Assembly: GCA_028284105.1 (NCBI GenBank)
Contig: JANQSK010001116.1
Coordinates: 1 to 8,723 of the forward strand
Length of the DNA: 8,723 nucleotides
Direction: 5' to 3'
Source: Anaerolineae bacterium
GTDB taxonomy: Bacteria; Chloroflexota; Anaerolineae; Promineifilales; Promineifilaceae
Made by a program: the position numbers and the translations under genes. Each line of letters opens with the position of its first letter. Position 1 is the stretch's first letter. This document shows positions 5,647 to 8,723 of the stretch, piece after piece. The notes under the pieces are model-generated. The model did no database searches. It was not told where the DNA came from and worked only from the letters and a program-made list of their open reading frames with translations.

Positions 5647-6903
5647 ATGAAAACAGTCACTGGCAGCAACATTATTCGAGTTAAAAGCCACAATCGGCAA
5701 GCGATTTTAATGGCGCTGTTGCGACACCCTGCCTCACGGGTCGAGCTTGCAAAAGCATTAAATATTACCAGTATGACTGTCACAAATATTGTGAATGAGT
5801 TGCTCGATGAAGGTTGGGTATGCTCAAAGGCTGTCGAAACGGCCGTTTCACGCAAAAAAGCCGGTCGCCCTCGAGAAACACTCCAAATCAATCGTGAAGC
5901 AGGCTATGTTTTTGGTGTTCATATTGGAATCGGCACGCTGCGGATTGGATTGGTCAACCTTTGCGGGGAGATCGTCTCGCTTACTGAAACACAGTTTGAT
6001 ACATCCCTTTCAGCAAGAACATTATTGAAGCAAATCGCGTCCGAAATTAAAGCACTTCATCAAAATTCTAACGTTCAAGATGAGTGCATTTTAGGCATTG
6101 GTGTAGGGTCATCAGGATTAGTTCATTCTGATGAAGGCGTTTGTGTTACGGCTCCCAGTTTAAATTGGAAAAATGTAGCCATTCAAGAGCTACTTCAGCA
6201 GTTCACGGGATTCAATGTCGTTGTTGAAAATAATGTACGAGCTATGGCTCACGGTGAAGCATATTTTGGGCAAGGTCAGGATGTCTCGACATTGGCCTTC
6301 ATATACGGCCGTGTGGGTGTAGGGGCTGGATTTGTCATGAATCACGCCCTTTTTAGAGGCGTACAGGCAGGTGCTGGTGAAATTGGGCACACTGTCATTC
6401 AACCCAATTCAGGCATTCAATGTCGCTGTGGCCAGTTCGGGTGTTTAGAAACGTTAGTAACTCAACCAATCATCGAGAACAGTTTATTAGATCCAAAATA
6501 CAAACAAATACACGATATTACAAATGAAGTTGAGCGCTTAGAACAAATTTTACGGCTTGCTGATTCAGGTGATATCTATGTTCAAGAACAGCTCGATAAA
6601 ATCGCCAACTATCTCAGCATTGCCATCATCAACCTCGTCAACACCCTTAATCCAGAACAAATCGTTTTAGGCGGCATGTATGCACAAGGTGCTGAACACT
6701 TTCTGCCTCAATTACAAGATGCTGTTTCAAAACGCTCTTTCGGTGGCTTAGGTGAACACGTTCAAATCGTTGCATCAGAAGGTGGTTTACATGCTGGTAT
6801 TGTTGGAGCCGCTAGCATCGCCCTCATGAAATGCTTTTACAAACAAACTCCAATCAAAAACGATAAATCTCAAATCTCTCAATCTCATAAGGAGACCCTA
6901 TGA
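5647..6903 (+). CDS. ROK-family transcriptional repressor
   Basis: This 418-residue protein has an N-terminal winged helix-turn-helix (residues about 16-60, recognition segment near 31-51, wing ending at GRPRETL, 73-79) and a ROK sugar-binding domain from about 85 to 400. The structural zinc site is complete: C-R-C-G-Q-F-G-C (Cys259, Cys261, Cys266) with His248 in EIGH. It looks kinase-dead. The catalytic Asp of ROK sugar kinases (E-N-D) is Asn196 here (E-N-N), and the DxGxT-type phosphate loop is altered (HIGIGT, around residue 91). It is therefore a regulator, likely a repressor relieved by a sugar or sugar derivative. The ATG at 5647 has no clear Shine-Dalgarno but gives a family-typical N-terminus. 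Its stop overlaps the monooxygenase start as ATGA, so both are co-translated from the promoter at 5575-5602. Confidence 0.9.
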   Translation: MKTVTGSNIIRVKSHNRQAILMALLRHPASRVELAKALNITSMTVTNIVNELLDEGWVCSKAVETAVSRKKAGRPRETLQINREAGYVFGVHIGIGTLRIGLVNLCGEIVSLTETQFDTSLSARTLLKQIASEIKALHQNSNVQDECILGIGVGSSGLVHSDEGVCVTAPSLNWKNVAIQELLQQFTGFNVVVENNVRAMAHGEAYFGQGQDVSTLAFIYGRVGVGAGFVMNHALFRGVQAGAGEIGHTVIQPNSGIQCRCGQFGCLETLVTQPIIENSLLDPKYKQIHDITNEVERLEQILRLADSGDIYVQEQLDKIANYLSIAIINLVNTLNPEQIVLGGMYAQGAEHFLPQLQDAVSKRSFGGLGEHVQIVASEGGLHAGIVGAASIALMKCFYKQTPIKNDKSQISQSHKETL

Positions 6904-8051
6904 TTAATGTCCGTTCTTCACACTTAACTGGAGCCGAAGTCTCTTGGTTTGCCCCTATTTGTAGTGATGACTATGAATATTTAGGTGTTCCTGACAAAAC
7001 TTTAAAATCTAGTTTTGATCACACCTCTGAAATATTGCTCACTGCGGATAAATTGGGTTATCGCAATATTCTTTGCCCATCTTCTTATCAAGTTGGCCAA
7101 GATGTAATGACTTTTGCCTCAGCGGTTGCCCCATTAACTCAAAATATCAATTTACTGGCAGCCATTCGCTGTGGTGAATTACATCCTCCAATGCTTGCCC
7201 GAAGCATCGCCACACTAGACCACATCTTAAAGGGCCGCCTAACGATCAACATCATTTCATCGAACATGCCTGGTGAAATCATGGATTCTAAACCACGCTA
7301 TCAACGCTCACGTGAAGTCATTGAAATTCTCAAGCAAGCGTGGACCCAAGAATCAATCGATTTTGAAGGGGAGTTTTACAACATCAAGCTAGAAACAACG
7401 GACCCTGTCAAACCTTATCAGCAAAATGGGGGCCCCCTTCTTTATTTTGGTGGCTACTCTCCTTGGGGCAAAGACCTTTGTGCAGAACATTGTGACGTCT
7501 ATTTAATGTGGCCTGATACAGAAGAAAATCTTTTAGGTCACATGGAAGATTTGAGCACACGTGCTGAAGCATACGGCCGTACAATCGACTATGGACTTCG
7601 GGTGCATATGATCGTGCGCGAAACAGAGGACGAAGCTCGCGCTGCTGCAGATCGCCTTGTATCAAAACTAGACGACGATTTTGGCACAGAGATTCGCAAT
7701 CGTGCCCAAGATGCCAAGACCCTCGGTGTGGCACTTCAAGCCCAAGCGCGTGAAAAAGCCGATTCCGAAGGATATTCTGAGCCCCATTTATGGACAGGCG
7801 TTGGGCGAGCCAGATCAGGTTGTGGAGCAGCTCTTGTCGGTGACCCAGACCAAGTATTAGCCAAAATCCGACGTTACATGGATATGGGTATTCGTTCGTT
7901 TATCTTCTCCGGTTACCCTCACCTTGAAGAGTGCAAGCTTTTTGCAAAATACGTTTTACCAGAATTAGAAACCATCTCAATGCCAATCGAACAGGGCCGT
8001 GTACCAGCAGAAATGCCGCTCACCCCGCTGGGCGCTGGCGAAAGGGTATAA
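6900..8051 (+). CDS. LLM-class FMNH2-dependent monooxygenase, SsuD (alkanesulfonate monooxygenase)-like
   Basis: The 383-residue product aligns by eye along its whole length with E. coli SsuD (about 380 residues). Shared blocks include PPLYFGGYS-like, GLRVHMIVRET, LWTGVGRARSGCGAALVG and SGYPHLEE. Active-site equivalents kept are Trp204, Arg234, His236, Arg305 and Tyr339 (SsuD Trp196, Arg226, His228, Arg297, Tyr331). The SsuD Cys54 position is not Cys here (Y-Q-V-G-Q-D, residues 63-68), pointing to a changed substrate. SsuD-type enzymes use FMNH2 and O2 to split C-S bonds of sulfonates into aldehyde and sulfite. Context (ROK regulator, flavin reductase, aldo/keto reductase) favours a sugar-like sulfonate, but other LLM oxidations are possible. 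GGAG (6891-6894), 5 nt before the ATG, and the ATGA overlap support the start. Confidence 0.9.
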   Translation: MINVRSSHLTGAEVSWFAPICSDDYEYLGVPDKTLKSSFDHTSEILLTADKLGYRNILCPSSYQVGQDVMTFASAVAPLTQNINLLAAIRCGELHPPMLARSIATLDHILKGRLTINIISSNMPGEIMDSKPRYQRSREVIEILKQAWTQESIDFEGEFYNIKLETTDPVKPYQQNGGPLLYFGGYSPWGKDLCAEHCDVYLMWPDTEENLLGHMEDLSTRAEAYGRTIDYGLRVHMIVRETEDEARAAADRLVSKLDDDFGTEIRNRAQDAKTLGVALQAQAREKADSEGYSEPHLWTGVGRARSGCGAALVGDPDQVLAKIRRYMDMGIRSFIFSGYPHLEECKLFAKYVLPELETISMPIEQGRVPAEMPLTPLGAGERV

Positions 8052-8056
8052 GACTC

Positions 8057-8560
8057 ATGTCCCTAAACATTGACTCTCTCAAATCTGTACTTGGACACTT
8101 CCCAGCAGGCGTAACCATTGTCACGATCAAATCTGGCGATGATATTCATGGCTGTACTGTCTCAGCTTTTTCATCTATTTCAGTTGATCCAGCTTTAATA
8201 ATGATTTCAATCAATAATGACAGTCGCTCAGGTAATCTTTTAAGCCAGCCGAATGCAACTTTTGGTGTTAACATTTTGGCAGGTGATCAAGCCAATATTT
8301 CAAATCAATTTGCTTGGGTCAAAACGGATAACAAATTTGAGTTAGGAGATTGGTCAGCGGCCGTTACTGGGGCACCCATTCTCGAAAATGCACTAGGTTG
8401 GCTCGATTGCTCCATTCACTCAACGCATCAAGCAGGCACGCACACACTTTTCATTGGTAAGGTTGAAGCCTGCAATTTGGTGCGCCCCAATGAGGCCCCA
8501 TTAGTCTATTGGAATCGTGACTATCGCGATTTGGCACTCGAAGAAATGGCTGCTGGGTAG
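8057..8560 (+). CDS. Flavin reductase (HpaC/SsuE-function partner, FMN-binding split barrel)
   Basis: The 167-residue protein is a typical flavin-reductase-like split barrel. It opens with GHFPAGVTIVT, then the flavin-binding strand GCTVSAFSSISVDPALIMISI, a short NGA-like helix region, and near the end the family block GTHTLFIGKVEAC followed by PLVYWNRDYRDL. Such enzymes use NAD(P)H to reduce FMN and feed it to a separate oxygenase. The gene lies 5 nt behind the LLM monooxygenase, so it is almost certainly its partner. Sequence type is HpaC-like, not the flavodoxin-fold SsuE. The start at 8057 (GGG at 8044-8046, 10-nt spacing) is preferred over upstream in-frame codons. These would run through the end of the monooxygenase gene and add 42 residues of no family likeness. 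Confidence 0.9.
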   Translation: MSLNIDSLKSVLGHFPAGVTIVTIKSGDDIHGCTVSAFSSISVDPALIMISINNDSRSGNLLSQPNATFGVNILAGDQANISNQFAWVKTDNKFELGDWSAAVTGAPILENALGWLDCSIHSTHQAGTHTLFIGKVEACNLVRPNEAPLVYWNRDYRDLALEEMAAG

Positions 8561-8592
8561 ATTCAAAAATAATAAAAAGAGAAGGAACGAAT

Positions 8593-8723
8593 TTGAAAAC
8601 GTATAAAATTCCAAATACAGATTTAGAAGTTTCACGACTGGCTTATGGAACTTGGCACATGGGCGGCAGTTGGGACCATACGCCACCAACTGATGATTTA
8701 AAAGACCGCGCTAATTTATTGAT
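8593..8723 (+). CDS. Aldo/keto reductase, N-terminal part (3' end outside window)
   Basis: Forty-three complete codons are visible. They read KTYKIPNTDLEVSRLAYGTW and then HMGGSWDHTP, the standard first strand and loop of aldo/keto reductases (compare K-L-G-x-T-G-L-E-V-S-R-L-x-x-G-T-W). The catalytic tetrad lies beyond the edge. The start is TTG at 8593, with AAGGA at 8582-8586 spaced 6 nt, and no nearby in-frame ATG. It follows the flavin reductase by 32 nt with no terminator, so it belongs to the same operon. A reductase for the aldehyde left after oxidative C-S cleavage would fit its place, as SmoB does in sulfoquinovose oxidation. This is inference from gene order, not from visible active-site sequence. 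Confidence 0.85.
   Translation, partial: MKTYKIPNTDLEVSRLAYGTWHMGGSWDHTPPTDDLKDRANLL

Larger units (their letters stand above)
684..7580. repeat. Highly iterated palindrome ACGGCCGT (12 exact copies)
   Basis: Exact copies begin at 684, 1089, 2602, 3105, 3287, 4111, 4320, 4714, 5290, 5839, 6305 and 7573. Six of them (684, 3287, 4111, 4320, 5290, 5839) extend to AACGGCCGTT. One-mismatch copies lie at 1419, 2760 and 8357. Every copy is inside a coding gene, on either strand. In six the codons read Thr-Ala-Val, in the other six (Asn/Tyr)-Gly-Arg; the third frame (Arg-Pro) is not used. It is a dispersed short palindrome, not a single continuous element. Confidence 0.85.

Noticed and set aside
7408..7734. 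Minus-strand frame of 108 codons inside the monooxygenase
   Set aside because: It is antisense to a strongly conserved gene, with no ribosome site or recognisable domain.
7931..8056. Upstream extension of the flavin reductase
   Set aside because: It runs out of frame through the 3' end of the monooxygenase and gives an unrelated basic stretch; ATG 8057 starts the normal fold.

Overview
The window carries nine protein genes, two of them cut by the window edges, in a bacterium of moderate GC content (roughly 45%, by eye). Almost all are enzymes of small-molecule catabolism. I see no rRNA, tRNA, CRISPR array or transposase gene. The lineage cannot be fixed from the sequence. Short palindrome iteration, dispersed intergenic palindromes, CCCCAAT-type repeats and many flavin- and iron-dependent oxygenases would suit a Chloroflexota- or cyanobacteria-like genome, but that is a weak inference.

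Layout. (1) 1-749, plus: C-terminal half of an MmgE/PrpD-family protein. (2) 765-923: a 159-bp two-unit palindromic element between convergent genes. (3) 935-1696, minus: PIG-L/LmbE-type zinc deacetylase, with a candidate promoter and an 11-bp inverted-repeat operator upstream. (4) 1697-2345: a 650-bp gene-free stretch with that operator, a second two-unit palindromic element (2007-2196), an orphan hairpin plus T-rich tract (2221-2247), and the promoter and RBS of the next operon. (5) 2346-5477, plus: a tight operon of an alkaline-phosphatase-superfamily phosphodiesterase, an isopenicillin-N-synthase-like Fe(II)/2-oxoglutarate oxygenase (ATGA overlap), and an aldo/keto reductase fused to a RidA-like domain (8-nt overlap). 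(6) 5478-5646: a strong hairpin, C-rich heptamer repeats, a good sigma70-like promoter and an AT-rich palindrome. (7) 5647 to the right edge, plus: a second operon of ROK repressor, SsuD-like flavin-dependent monooxygenase (ATGA overlap), flavin reductase (5-nt gap), and a second aldo/keto reductase starting at TTG and cut by the edge.

How they may work together. In the second operon a sugar-type regulator controls a two-component monooxygenase related to alkanesulfonate monooxygenase, its flavin reductase and an aldo/keto reductase. The same enzyme set makes up oxidative desulfonation of sulfoquinovose (monooxygenase, FMN reductase, aldehyde reductase), so a sulfo-sugar or related sulfonate pathway is the leading hypothesis. 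The first operon repeats the logic with a different oxygenase: Fe(II)/2OG oxygenase, then aldo/keto reductase, plus a phosphodiesterase. The PIG-L deacetylase and MmgE/PrpD protein fit a wider sugar or organic-acid catabolic island.

The most striking non-genic signal is the palindrome ACGGCCGT. It occurs 12 times exactly in 8.7 kb (about 0.1 expected by chance), always inside genes, like the HIP1 octamer of cyanobacteria.
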